NCBI RefSeq assembly: GCF_035083965.1
Contig: NC_089722.1
Location: 21,631,142 to 21,695,141, forward strand
Source: Branchiostoma lanceolatum
Lineage: Eukaryota > Chordata > Leptocardii > Amphioxiformes > Branchiostomatidae
Direction: 5' to 3'
DNA: 64,000 nt
A model generated the notes under the pieces. That model ran no database searches, was not told where the DNA came from, and was given only the letters and a program-made list of their open reading frames with translations. The position numbers and the translations under genes are program-made. Position 1 is the first letter of the stretch. Each line of letters begins with the position of its first letter. Shown here piece after piece: positions 23,001 through 34,243 of this stretch.

Positions 23001-26000
23001 AGCCACCGTCTTCTTTGGGCTTCTCCAACTTTTCCCGGAACTCAGCCCTCTTAGTATGTCTCAACTGCTTCTGAGCAAATTACAAATTAGCTTACCGCAG
23101 CGAGCACAGACACTTTTGGTGACGTATGCCCGGTAGGTGTCGTCTGTTTCGTACTGGGCGCCCAGTAAGGATCAGTAAGGAGCCGGTTAATTTGCACTGC
23201 ATGACAAATCATAAAATAAGAAAAGTATTCTAACATATCTTTGAATAGAACGTGAAGATTGACCACACTTCCGCGTTCGGCCGCAAGCCCTTCTGCTACG
23301 ACCCGGAAGTAAATTACGCCTGATAATGCTGAAACGGTAGCACGGAAACCCCCATGCAGTGCGAAATCTACGACAGAATTTAACACAAGAAGGCTCATTT
23401 GGGGCCAACTTTGAGTGTGCAAGTCTCGTTCGAAAATTATATTTGGATCTCCAAGTGTATCGCAGGACCTTGGACAGCTTCTTGACATTACGGGGACACA
23501 TTTATATGCATGATTTGGCCTTTCGTGCGAGATCTATTGAGTTTTTACGCGACCATGTCTTGTGCCTCAAATCGGCGCGTAACAGCGGCGACATGATGAT
23601 GTCCCTCGCCGCTCGCGCGTCACTTTAGTCATGTTAGTGTCGGTTTTCCAACGTGAAAGACTTGAGAAAGCAACACTGAAGGTTTTTTGAGATGTTATGA
23701 TGAAAATTGAGTACTTTGTAATTGTGAGACAAGCGTCATCCTAGAATGTCCATGACGGGGACGAAAGGACCCGGTGACGAACGGGTCAGGGGGCGAAAAG
23801 TCTTGTAACCGTATGTATGTTGTGTAGCTAATGGCAGGAGTCAGCAGGGTAATTAGGGTTAATGATAGAATACTGTAAATGCAGTAATGTTCGTGAGGAT
23901 TTAATTTAATTCAGCGGTAGGGAGAAAATGGAGTGTTCGTGGTGGTTTTCAGTTTGCGTTTGAAACAAAAGTAAAGCTACAGTCACACAATGGAACGGCT
24001 TTTCGCGGTGTTTTTAAGTTCGCGGTAAAGAGTTCACGAAAACCGTGAACATAAAACCACTGCGAACATTTCTGCATTTACAGAAGTGTATTGCAAGTTA
24101 GACAATAGTTTTTACGTGTCTAGTCGTCAGAGTATGAAAGATTTGTAAATGGGAGGCAGGGAATTAGATAACAATAACATGGAGATGTGCTAGTTGGGGA
24201 GGTATTGTGCGGTAGGTGTTGGAGGTGAGAAAACATCATGACTTAATTGCCTATTTCTTTTGTTCCATTGTGTTCTTTTTAACACCTTTTTACTTTGGTA
24301 ATCAGTGATCCTCACATAAGCAAAGGAGGAACACACCCTGTTTTATTATTGAGTGAATGAATGTAATTATCATTACTACTACTAGCTGGAACTGTGGACA
24401 GAGATGCAACTTTTATTTGCAAATTCATGCCTGTAGGCAAATTGCAAGGGTACAAACACTACAGTAAAAATATCACTACAGTAAAAGTATCTATTCTAAA
24501 CATCTAAGTAATATTTCTACAAACATACATTCAATCCTTATACTTTAATATGACAATTGCCTAATACCATTTTCTTTGCACAGCCTGTCAGATCTAGGTT
24601 TAGAGACAATAGATGGAGACCTCTTCTCTCAGATACCTAACCTCCAGGACCTCAACTTATCGAAAAATAAACTGGCAGCCTTTCCTGAACACCTTGGGCT
24701 CTGCAAGCTACAGGTTCTTGATGTTAGCAACAACCGCATGAGGTCCTTCCTGTCCCTAGCACAGTTCCAGGAGCTGCAACAGGTCAACATACAGGATAAC
24801 CCCTACACTGTAAGTCTCAATTGGACTTATCATATCAAAAACTTGCATTTATAAGGTTGGACAAGTCTACTAGCCCTATTGCCCAGGGCAAGTGACACTA
24901 GGCAAGTGGATGTCCTCCTCTACTTGTCAGGTTGGGTTAGTGCAAATTTTTGGACGCCCTACACGCTAATAAAAATACCCAGATTGAAATATTCTTCAGC
25001 CCCAGGTCAACAAGTTTGCCTTGACCAACCAAACGTATGTCGCAAGGATGTTTCTTAGCACTTTGATGACACAAAAATACAGTAAAAATATGTAAAATGT
25101 TACCATTTCCTCTGTTCAGGATAACACATACACTGTAAGTCTCTGGAGTCATCCTGTATGAAAACATTGGCATTTAGAAGAAGGGAGAAATTTGTTTGAA
25201 AAGTTTGAACAGTTTCAGAATGGAGATAGGGAGCAAGACATCTATCCCTTACTGCTATACATGGCTCATACACGATTTGCTATAATTCTATTTGACAGTT
25301 GGTTGAAGAAGAGTTGGATAAGGAGTGGCCTAAACCGAAGGAATCTCCTACCTGACTGTAAACTCTACTCTACTCATTATCAATTTGTTCACTCTATTCC
25401 CCCTTCTCTAGGCAGCAGACCGAGAACAGCTGACCTTCCTCCTCCCCAGACTGAAGTCAGTAGATGGGGAAACAATCCAGGACAGCCACAGGCAGTATCT
25501 GAAGAGGGTGTTTGGGACTTCATTGGAAGAAAAGGCAGGTTACAACTATCTCTGAAATGTCTGCCAATCTATATTAATTGTGGTCTACTGGCAGCTATGA
25601 CAGCCTGAATTATTTGATATGAATTGTATTACTACAAACCTTTGTTTTATTTTGATAAAAGATGTGATGTCTTTAATCTCTAATACATATATTACAAAGT
25701 ACCAATCTTATTGAATTTCTATCATATGATAACGGAGAAGTTAACAACAAAAACTTTGGATAATTGGCAGACATAGCAGGACTAGATATTGTTTATCTAC
25801 ACCGTGTAGATGCACAATTTCTAGTCCTGTTATGTCTGCCAACTACTACACCCCCTTTCCACTAGAGTACTAGTGCAACCACTGAGCAACCAAAGATTTG
25901 ACAGATCACTCAACAAATTGCATAGAAAAGAGCCAATTTTTGTGTGTGTTTTGTTGTCTTTTAAGTTATATATGTGATATATATCTTGCATCATTTTCCA

Positions 26001-29000
26001 ATTATGAAATCAAGGGTTACACAAATCCAAATTTGGTCGTAGTACGGTTTCTAAGTGATGGCTGTCAAGTAGTAGAAAGGGGGTCTTGCATGAAGGTTCA
26101 AATGCAGATACAAATGTTGGTAGAGGCAATGTCGTGTTGCTCTAAAAAGTACTGATTTGTCATTGACAGGTGGAAGGCTTGTGGGAGGCTCAGTTCAAGA
26201 AGCTGTTCCGCATGAGTCAGTCTGCAGGTGTTCAGCGTCTGCTGCAGGACCAGTTCATTCAGACGGCCAAACAGAAGATACAAGCTGGGCCCGCCTCTAT
26301 GGAACAGCTCAGGGACTGGAGGGTAAGTTGTTCTGATTTTGTAACAGGTAAATGAGGACCATTATGGATCATTGCTAAACGTTGGCTGAGTCTCGCAGGC
26401 CACTTGGTATGTAGTAAAGAGCCAGCCGGAAGTGTCCCGCTTCGAACCCCTGACACAAAGAGAGGGGTTGGTCGTCCAATTTCACAACACTGAAAAAACT
26501 CCTAGAAAGAGGAACTAACTTAGAAGGACATGAACATCTCTCAGCAATGAAGGACAAGCAGTTTTGGAGAATCAATTTTGCTTGCTCATAACAAGGAGGA
26601 CCGTTGATGATGATGATGAGAAGAGAACACTTCAATCAACTTGACCTCAAGCATACTGGTATAACCTGTCAAGCTTCACTCTTACAATTGTCTTTGCCTG
26701 CAGTAAAGATGGGTATATGATAATCAAGTATGTTCTTGGTGATGACAACTGGACATAAAATGCTTTTTAGGTTTTACAGGTATCTTCCGAATTTTATTCT
26801 GTACCTGTTTGGTGATATGCTTTCAACACTGCATGAATCAAGAAGAAAAAAACATGTTTGTTTTTCCATGTTGGTATTGTATTTATGTTGCAGAGTGCAC
26901 ATAATTAGCATAAATTTGTATATGAATAGGTTTGTCTGAACTACATGTATAACTGGAAGACAACTGTGCATAGGTGTCATTAGAGTCATGTACATGGTAA
27001 GTTGTCACTGTTCCAGTACCTGGAGGGGACACTAACTGTGATGTCAGTAACAAAAACTCCTCAGTAGGTTCATGTTCTTTTTCTTAGACTCAGTAGAAAA
27101 AAAATTTTCTCCATTGTGTTTTAGGTAGATTGGTGTTTTCAAGTTTGTAAGGGGTATACAAGTGAAGAAAAGAATTAAAAAATTCACAAATGTAGTCTAG
27201 TTATTAAAGTTTTCTTTACTTCTGCAGCTATACCCTCTGAATTATCTGATCTTGTATTACCTGTACAGAATTGTTATTGATGTATTTGTTTTCAACTAAT
27301 GTGTGTACCAACTGTAGCTAGGCCCTTTGGAGAACAGGTCATTTGTCAAGACTTAAACTGCTATTGAGTAACGGTTAGATGATATTGAGATTTAAATGTG
27401 TTCATAAAACATTGCCTGTTTTGTGGGTATTTTGTACATTTCAACCATTTTTCTCTGTTTTACATTTACAGATTGAAACTATCGCAAGCAAGCTTGTAGC
27501 TGAACAGGACTTGAATACTGTCAAAGGAGAAGCTAGCATGTCATCAAAAAGGTCACATAATGACTCCTCCACCAATGGGGCATCATCTGATGCAGTAGCA
27601 CCCAGCAAGAAACCAAGAAATGTAACATCCAATGACGATGTCACCAGTGCAGCTGACAACGTTTCTAATGATAAGACTGTTAGGACCAGAAACGCGAGGG
27701 TTCAGATTGAGATCCTTCCTAAGACACTGGGAACGACACTTGCAAAGAAAGTAATGAGAAAACCTGCCACAAAAAGAGGGAGTTCTTCTCTTACACTCTA
27801 TAGCAAGGTAAAGAGTCATTGCAAGTTCATTGTAGTATCTCTGTGTTGCTGACATACGCTGGTTTTGAACACTTAAGGTTGGTGGTTAGGATGGTTAAAC
27901 CATCAAGCAATGTATGCATATCGATCTATTTCTTGTTTAGTATTTAGTGAGATGGTAGCTAGAAATATGTATTGCATGGTATGTTGGAAATAAAGTACAA
28001 TTCAAATTGCTTTTCCTAAATCAACTACCTTCTTAGTGCAGCCAAGTGTGCATGTTTCAAAGAACCCGCTTTAGCTAAGAATGGTTTTCTTGTATGTGTT
28101 TAAACATTATCCCTACTAGAACTTATCTCCAATATTGACTGATGATGATCTGTTATTATCTGCTATTATTTCCCAGGACAGCACTGCAGACTATGAGCCC
28201 TCCCACATCCTTCAGTGTCACTCATTTAAGAATAACAGGGATGACATGAAGACAATGGTCTGGAAATGTGTCTTTGAACCAGATCCTGATAACACAGGTA
28301 CACACATCTTGTCTAGTGATGAAAAGACAACTTCTGCCTTTGATTGTAACATATGCAAAGCGAGATATCCATGTTTGTACTTTACATTTGATTCCTCGCT
28401 TGGATTTGTATGAGTTGATTTTTTAAAAAATCATGTAAGATAATGTGAACAAATAAGTGCACTAATTTTTTTCGGGAATTGCCTCATATGCCAGTGATAG
28501 TTTTTGCATTTGTAGTTGTATCTGCTAAAATAGAGTTTGTGATTTGAATACTAACATATCTTGTTATTGTTCTATCCCAGAGAAAAGTACTTCCATTGTG
28601 GCCACTTGTGGTGGGGAGTCAGTCTGTCTGTTGGACTGCAGGACTGGAAAAATTGTGCAGAAGTTCTCCCAACCAAGAGAGGTATGATTTTTGTGATTTG
28701 TAGACATTTCAGTGATATTTTGATACGATAGTAGATTTGAATGACTTTTGTTCCATAGCACCTGGAATGCTAGAGACTAACATCTACTAACATAATTTCA
28801 CCAGGGCACAAAATTCTGCCACTCTGAAAAGATATGTCCAAATAGATCTCCAGCCCAACGTCACCCAGTATAATTGCACTACTGTATATCTAAACTGTGC
28901 ATACCTGGGGTTGCTGCACTAGTTATCTCTCAGACCCACTGTATATGTTAGATTTCCTTTTTTTGTACCCATAGGACTTCTTTTGTGTTGCTTGGATGAC

Positions 29001-32000
29001 AATTCCACTTGATGGCAAATGTGAGAAGATGACTAATATCCTGGTTGTGGGAGGGAAGAGAGGGAAGATTTACCTGATCCACCCACAACAGAACATCTGG
29101 TATGCCGAGCACGAGGCACATCGCAGGGACATATGCTCCATGGTGGTGTACCCTGACCAACCCTCGTGGATGTACAGTAGGTCACGTCTATGTGTCTGCT
29201 CATCTAATAAATCTGAGATTCTGTTTTCATGTTGATTTTCCAATCTAGCATTTTTTTAAAAATTCCGTTAATATATTATTGGTGTGGCCTTAGTTGGTTT
29301 GTGAAAGTAAGGAAAACTTAAATGAATTCATGTATTACTTTCTTTGCAATCTGAAGCACAATAATTATTATTTAGAACGATTCTTAATCATTGCAAGATA
29401 GGGCAAGATATTGTGTTGACAGGCTTATAATCTTATTCTGCTTTCTCTTGTCTGACATTTAATAGTCCTCATGTTTTGTTCCAGCTGGCTCCTATGACAA
29501 AACCATCAGGCTGTGGGATATCAGTCCACCTAAGCTGCCCAACTATGAGTGCAGAATCAGGTAAGAAGGCTCTTGTGGATATGTTCATAAAGTTCCCTTA
29601 ATAGACTGTATACTTTTGAACACTGAATTTGGAGTCTGTGTTCTGTCAGTTTGTTTTTTAGTGGGGATCTTTGAAGATTATTTTTTGTGTGTTTTCTACT
29701 TAATTTACAGAAAACTGGCTGAGTGGTCCCCACCATCCATCCCCCTCCACATGCTGCTTTTCCCAGATCGTAATCTACTACTCGCTGCCTGCAGGTCGGG
29801 CTGTTTTAGCTTCATGTTGAACCACAAGGAGGATGACTGGAAGAAGTTAGTGAATTATTGTTCTCAATTTTTAACCTTCTCCCTGCTGCCTAACTCTGTA
29901 ACCAATAGGGAATAGCGTGCCAAACGACTACTTCAGAGTGCTAAAGGTTAAAATTTACCTCCGTTTAGCAAAATAATGCTATTTGGAATGCAACAATGCA
30001 ACAACCTTACTTAGTATTTGGTTGTATGAATGGCAAGGCAATGGATTTTTCCTTACAATCTAACACAGGAATGATTTCAAATGTCTAATAGAACTAGAAT
30101 TCTATGCCAAATTTGATGTATGCAATTGGTGACCTCCAAATATCAAAAGAACAAAACAATAGAAAATTAAGAAGACATTTATGATTGCATGATTGCATTG
30201 TGATATATTTTATACTTTATTTACACTTTTTGATTTTCACTTTTCTTTTTTGGTTTGCTATAGGACCTACACCACAGAGTTCACCTTCCCAAAGGTGGAG
30301 AAATGCACAGAGGATGGAGAAGAGGTTGAGACTGAGTTCATGGACAATATGACCTTGATTTCTTCAGAGGTCATTGGTAAGCTCTTCACCCATGTACAAC
30401 ATATGTACTAGTACATATCATGATGTACAGTGGACATCATTCTAATTTGTCCTTTTTTGTGCCATTTTTCTATTCAGAGCCTCACCCGCAGTATATTCAA
30501 TATACCTAGGGGAGGCTTGCTAAACAGGGCTGAGAAGACGAAACACATTTTATTTCCAAGTGTCTATTTAACAGTGACGAAAGAACCGAATTATTTAAAC
30601 AAGTTACCACGAAGTGCCCCTACTTTTACACACTCACGGATGAACAAAAAGCTACCTTTCTCTTGAAATCACAGAACCCACAAATTCTAAAAAAAGTGGG
30701 ACTTTTCGTCTTCCACTGCTTCCGAAAAAGAAGTCAAACCCAGCTAGTTTAGATATAGCCAACAATTGTATTTAGTACCAGTAGCCTATTGTTACAACAA
30801 AGTCAGACGCAGTTTACTGACGCATGTATGTTTTTCTCTATGTTTTTACCAATATATTTGCAATTAGCCCACGGGCATGAACTTCTAAGCTTTATTTTTA
30901 CTTTTGTGGGAATGGCCTCTAAGTAGCTGTCAGCCAATCAGAGAATCAGTTTACCTGAAGAAAACATGCAGGCCATTCTCTGATTGCATTATCTACCCAA
31001 TATATACTAGTATTGTATAGTATAGGGCCTTGGTATGGCTCTGTGTAGGAGAATGTTTACGCACAGGAATCATATTGAAAAACTAAATATCTTTGCTCTA
31101 AATTTTTTCAGCTTCCAAGTTGGTGGGACACGGGTGCATCTACCTGTGGAACTTGCCACCAACCCTCAAACGCTGTGCCAAAATCAAGGTCAAGGGTCCT
31201 CGATCCTTGAAGGTTCAGCCAGTGGCACAGCTGGAGTGGAGTAAGACATTTCTAGACTACATCTACTTCAAGATGTGGCCTGGTAAGGACATGCATGGTG
31301 TTGACAGATTATCGCTTTTGTTTTAGATTTGCCAAACAGCATGGATGTGTTTAAAACTGTTATGAAGTGTACATGTATTTTTGATTAGTCTATTCAACTG
31401 TTATCACACTGTGAACCATGTTTGTTGCAATATGACATGCATATGTAATGGTATGTATAGAGGTATTTAGGTCTTTCTTTTAACCTCCTACTATTTATTC
31501 GCTGTTAGCTTTTTGCAGACTAGCAGACCAAAAATGAAACCACTATTGTTTTGGCTCAGAACTGACGGCTTTACCTTGTTTTGTTCAGGCTATGATGTGT
31601 TAGTGTGTGGTGATGACGTGGGAAACACCTGGATGTACGATGTGTCCAAGTTCCTGACCAGGAAGTGGCCAGAGGACACACCTGTCCCTCCTGCACAGGT
31701 AACAACTCCCTTTGATCTAAATTTGCACTTTTTACATATTCTACAGTTGTTCCTGATTTCAATACATGTATGTCATATTTGTACCACTGTATGTTTTGTA
31801 ATGTTTCAATAGCCCAGATTATTCTGGCTTTTATCATTGACTTTGTAGAAAGTGTCTTAAAGTTAGATGACTGACATTTCTTTGTCTTTATCAATCTTCC
31901 AGAAACTGTTATGGCCAGATTGCACTTGGAATGGGACCAGGTTATCAAAGGAGTCAGATGACGATGAGGTAGGGTATGATTTGAAGTCCATGTTGATTTA

Positions 32001-32876
32001 TAAACTTTATCAATATATAGAATCAGTTGTTAGCCATGGCTCTTAAATGCAACATGTGCACAGATTGTATCATAGATGGGAGTTTTGACACAGCCGTCTG
32101 AGACCTCCTGCATTTTCAATTTTCTAGTAGGTTTTTCACAAACTCTTTGTAAACCTCAGCTTGAACTTTTTACACTTGAAAATGAAGGCTGAATGGACCA
32201 TCACCCATCTTTTACTCTTTTCCACCATCATTTGCCACTCATACTCATGCTTAATTTCTTCTGCCTTGACTTTCGCACATTTCCCCTAGGTTTCCACTGT
32301 AGTTTCCTCATCCTCCAGCATGTCTGAATTGAAGGTACGCTTGTTTGGCTTGACTTGTTGACACAAGACTACCATATTGTACTAATTTGCAAACCGATCT
32401 TATATTGCAATGGACGATTCTGATAAAATTTATCTCAAATAGATTTTCTGTAAATTGAGTTCTTTTGCTAACAGCTTCTAGTAGAGCATTCTTCTTCTAC
32501 TGGTCTTGTAACAATTTGCAGTTTTGCAAATTATTCTTGTTGTAAGTAAAATGTAAATGTCCTTGTTAAGACACAACTATAAGATTGTTAGTAATATTTC
32601 TTGATTGTTACTGTTATGAACCCACTAAGAAACCACTCAGACCATAATTCAGTATTGTAAACCCCTGCTACAGGTCAACTGTTGACATGGAGATACCTAG
32701 AACTACCAAAATTTTGCTGTTGATTCTTTCAGTTTATCATTTTCACATCGCTGATGTTTCTCCCCTTCCAGCTGCCAAGTGTGAATGACATTGCCATCAG
32801 CTCCAGGGGAGACTACATCGTAGGTGTGACGGACTGTAACCTGGTCTTTGTCTGGAGAAAAAATAAGCCTGTATAA
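17065..32876 (+). CDS. LRWD1: LRWD1 (ORCA), leucine-rich repeat and WD40 protein (16 coding exons)
   Basis: ORC-associated protein that stabilises origin recognition complex on chromatin and reads repressive marks. Exons: 17065-17153, 24584-24809, 25412-25534, 26170-26322, 27472-27807, 28177-28297, 28581-28681, 28975-29176, 29485-29560, 29711-29845, 30264-30376, 31112-31282, 31589-31698, 31903-31968, 32290-32334, 32772-32876; 2,172 nt, 723 residues (human 647). LRRs at about 30-110 (LSDLGLETIDGDLF, LQDLNLSKNKLAAFP, LQVLDVSNNRM); a charged helical part to 200; a basic, Ser-rich linker at 200-310; WD40 blades from about 320 (HILQCHSFKNN, TGSYDKTIRLWDI, VGHGCIYLWNL, CGDDVGNTWMYDVS, last strand LVFVWRK). 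Exon 3 needs a GC donor. Intron 1 (7.4 kb) holds a giant fold-back element. The short exons 14-15 add an acidic and Ser-rich loop. Confidence 0.95.
18203..18420 (+). repeat. Direct repeat A of the fold-back element (left copy)
   Basis: GATGGCATTGTATATAATGT, CACACTTTCTA and ATTGCATTATCAAACGGG recur in the same order and orientation at about 20127-20330 in the central spacer, with many substitutions. It sits immediately before the left array. Confidence 0.75.
18421..19870 (+). repeat. Left minisatellite array, about 15 units of about 101 bp
   Basis: Anchors of the type CGTCCGTGCCTATATGGG occur near 18427, 18520, 18615, 18720, 18825, 18927, 19027, 19128, 19237, 19336, 19437, 19537, 19640, 19740 and 19838. 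Each unit carries a 24-nt palindrome with 9-bp arms ATTGGGTCA / TGACCCAAT around a 6-nt loop, then AAAACTTTTCCG, the anchor, and ACACGCCCTTGAGAAG. Two unit variants recur five units apart, giving a higher-order period of about 510 bp. Confidence 0.93.
20127..20340 (+). repeat. Direct repeat A of the fold-back element (central copy)
   Basis: It matches 18203-18420 (GGCATTGTATATAATGTCC, CACACTTTCTAGTTT, GAATTGCATTATTAAGCGGG). It lies in the spacer between the two opposed arrays. Confidence 0.75.
20610..22970 (-). repeat. Right minisatellite array, about 24 units of about 100 bp, inverted
   Basis: Reverse complement of the left array: each unit reads GGCGTGTGTACACCCATATA, GGCACGGACGTCAAACGG and the same 9-bp-arm palindrome. 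Unit spacing is about 99-104 bp from 20613 to 22900. Since the left array is on the opposite strand, transcripts across both can pair over more than 1.4 kb. Confidence 0.93.
22976..23078 (-). pseudogene. Exon-like fragment captured in the fold-back element
   Basis: On the minus strand, after an acceptor-like TTTGCTCAG, an open frame of about 33 codons reads KQLRHTKRAEFREKLEK, then PKEDGGFGTLEATFMKAD, and runs into the array. Its amino-acid make-up (charged, helical) looks like a real protein exon rather than random DNA. The parent gene was not recognised. Confidence 0.4.
23872..24083. repeat. ACTGTAAA MITE family, copy B
   Basis: Inverted termini ACTGTAAATGCAGTAATGTTC and GAACATTTCTGCATTTACAG; inner blocks GTTCGTGGTGGTTTTCAG and AACATAAAACCACTGC. 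It lies in LRWD1 intron 1 beside the giant element. Confidence 0.85.
25764..25842. repeat. Short palindromic element in an LRWD1 intron
   Basis: TTGGCAGACATAGCAGGAC at the left and GTCCTGTTATGTCTGCCAA at the right are inverted copies with one mismatch, and the stem continues through CTAGA / TCTAG. A central ACACCGTGT palindrome forms the loop. MITE-like. Confidence 0.85.
29871..29951. repeat. Mini-MITE of the TTAACC..GGTTAA family, copy 3
   Basis: 81 bp, the best-preserved copy: TTAACCTTCTCCCTGCTGCC, CTGTAACCAATAGGGAAT, GCCAAACGACTACTTC, GCTAAAGGTTAA. In LRWD1 intron 10. Confidence 0.8.
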
Positions 32877-34243
32877 TGGAAGAACAAGACTGTGAAAAGC
32901 CACACCATCATCTTCCTTTGTTTCGTTGGGATTTGTTGTCAATTTACAGATTTCACTTCAAATATGTGTTACTATTAGAAGACTACATACTGAAGAATCT
33001 GCTAATGTTGAAATATATTATTACTTTTAAGGAAAGCAAACTTTCTCAGGCCCATGATAAATCATGTTAGATAGCACAGATGGAGGGATTAGCACAAAAA
33101 TTCTGAAATACGTCCCAGATATTACTAACTGTTAGTAGTATGTTGGCAATTCCATGTAATAACAGACATGACAGACACATTGTATGGCTAGAGTTCTTCT
33201 CTGTCTGCATTTTCTAACACCTGGGCATAGATGTAGATGTTGACAGGATTGCAGAATTCCTGTTTGGTAGAGTTGAGATCTGACATTGTTATATGACCCA
33301 CTCTTGATTGGTCATCTCATTTTGAAAACAATATTATACTGTAACAGTTACTGGTTATCTAACTAACAATGTTGGGTATGTTAAATTGGTGTAATAAGTC
33401 AACATCTTTTATTCTACCTATTTATTTATTGGCTTGTGCCCTGCCCAGTATTAAGTTTTACTTGCACCAAGTTTCATTTTATGTTATGAAATCCTGACAG
33501 GAGAGTTAAGTATGCTTACTGTCTTCCTAGTTTCTGTTCATAAGATCTAAATTGTAAGATTTTAAACAACTTTTTTTTACCTTTTATGAATTTTTTTTGT
33601 AAAGCTCATGTCTCAATGTTGTTAACACAAGTTTTCTATTTTATGGCTATTTGGCAATGTTACTTCTATATTACACATATATGTGTGTATATGTCGGTCC
33701 AAAAATACATGTGCAAGCCTAGGCACTTAGTTTAGTCTTAGTAGGATGTTGATGTACATACATTGTATGTACTTTGTAAAGCATTCTAGTCTTTAATTCA
33801 ATTTAATCATATAACAAGTTAGAAGGCTAGAGAAAAATTTGTTAACAGAATATGTTCTGTGTCAATTTTGAACAAATAACACCACAATCCAACAGTTCTG
33901 ACAAAAATATCATTGTTTTATTTCCTATGTATAGTACAGAATAAGGTAAAAATACTAGTTATATAAGGCTTCTAAAAGCTTTAACACAATGTATCAAACC
34001 ACACAATATGTAAAATCAAATGGTAAGGAATGCATAGAAAGAAACAACAGTTCATCAACCAAGCAACTGTATCAATGAACAACTTTTCAGTTCCTGTTGA
34101 ACAATGTACAAAATATTGACAAGACTATTCTAATGTGATCCCATCCTTATTCCTGGTAAGAAAAGGGGAGTAAATGGTCAAACAGCTCCAAGTTGTTTTG
34201 TGAATTCCATAAGTAAGACACTACAGCATTCAGTAGTCTTGGG
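32877..34243. other. Convergent LRWD1/TMEM128 3' region
   Basis: AT-rich, no coding signal. On the minus strand an AATAAA (plus TTTATT at 33917-33922) lies about 325 nt past the TMEM128 stop and is its likely poly(A) signal. No convincing AATAAA was seen for LRWD1. Confidence 0.45.

Larger units (their letters stand above)
17353..23819. mobile_element. Giant fold-back transposon with opposed minisatellite arrays
   Basis: The 9-bp direct repeat GTATGTATG (17353-17361 and 23811-23819) flanks a 6,449-bp element (17362-23810). Inverted termini of about 65 bp: the left begins GGTAACAGGTCTTTTCGCCC and the right, on the other strand, GGTTACAAGACTTTTCGCCC. An inner inverted block (about 17770-17885 against 23480-23585) follows. 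Inside lie two tandem arrays in opposite orientation and a central spacer. No transposase frame is seen. The 9-bp target duplication and long composite inverted ends fit a Mutator-like or Foldback-type non-autonomous element. Confidence 0.9.

Noticed and set aside
23087-23501. Two overlapping minus-strand frames of 133 and 104 codons
   Set aside because: They lie in the inverted end of the fold-back element, overlap each other in different frames and match no family I recognise; likely chance.
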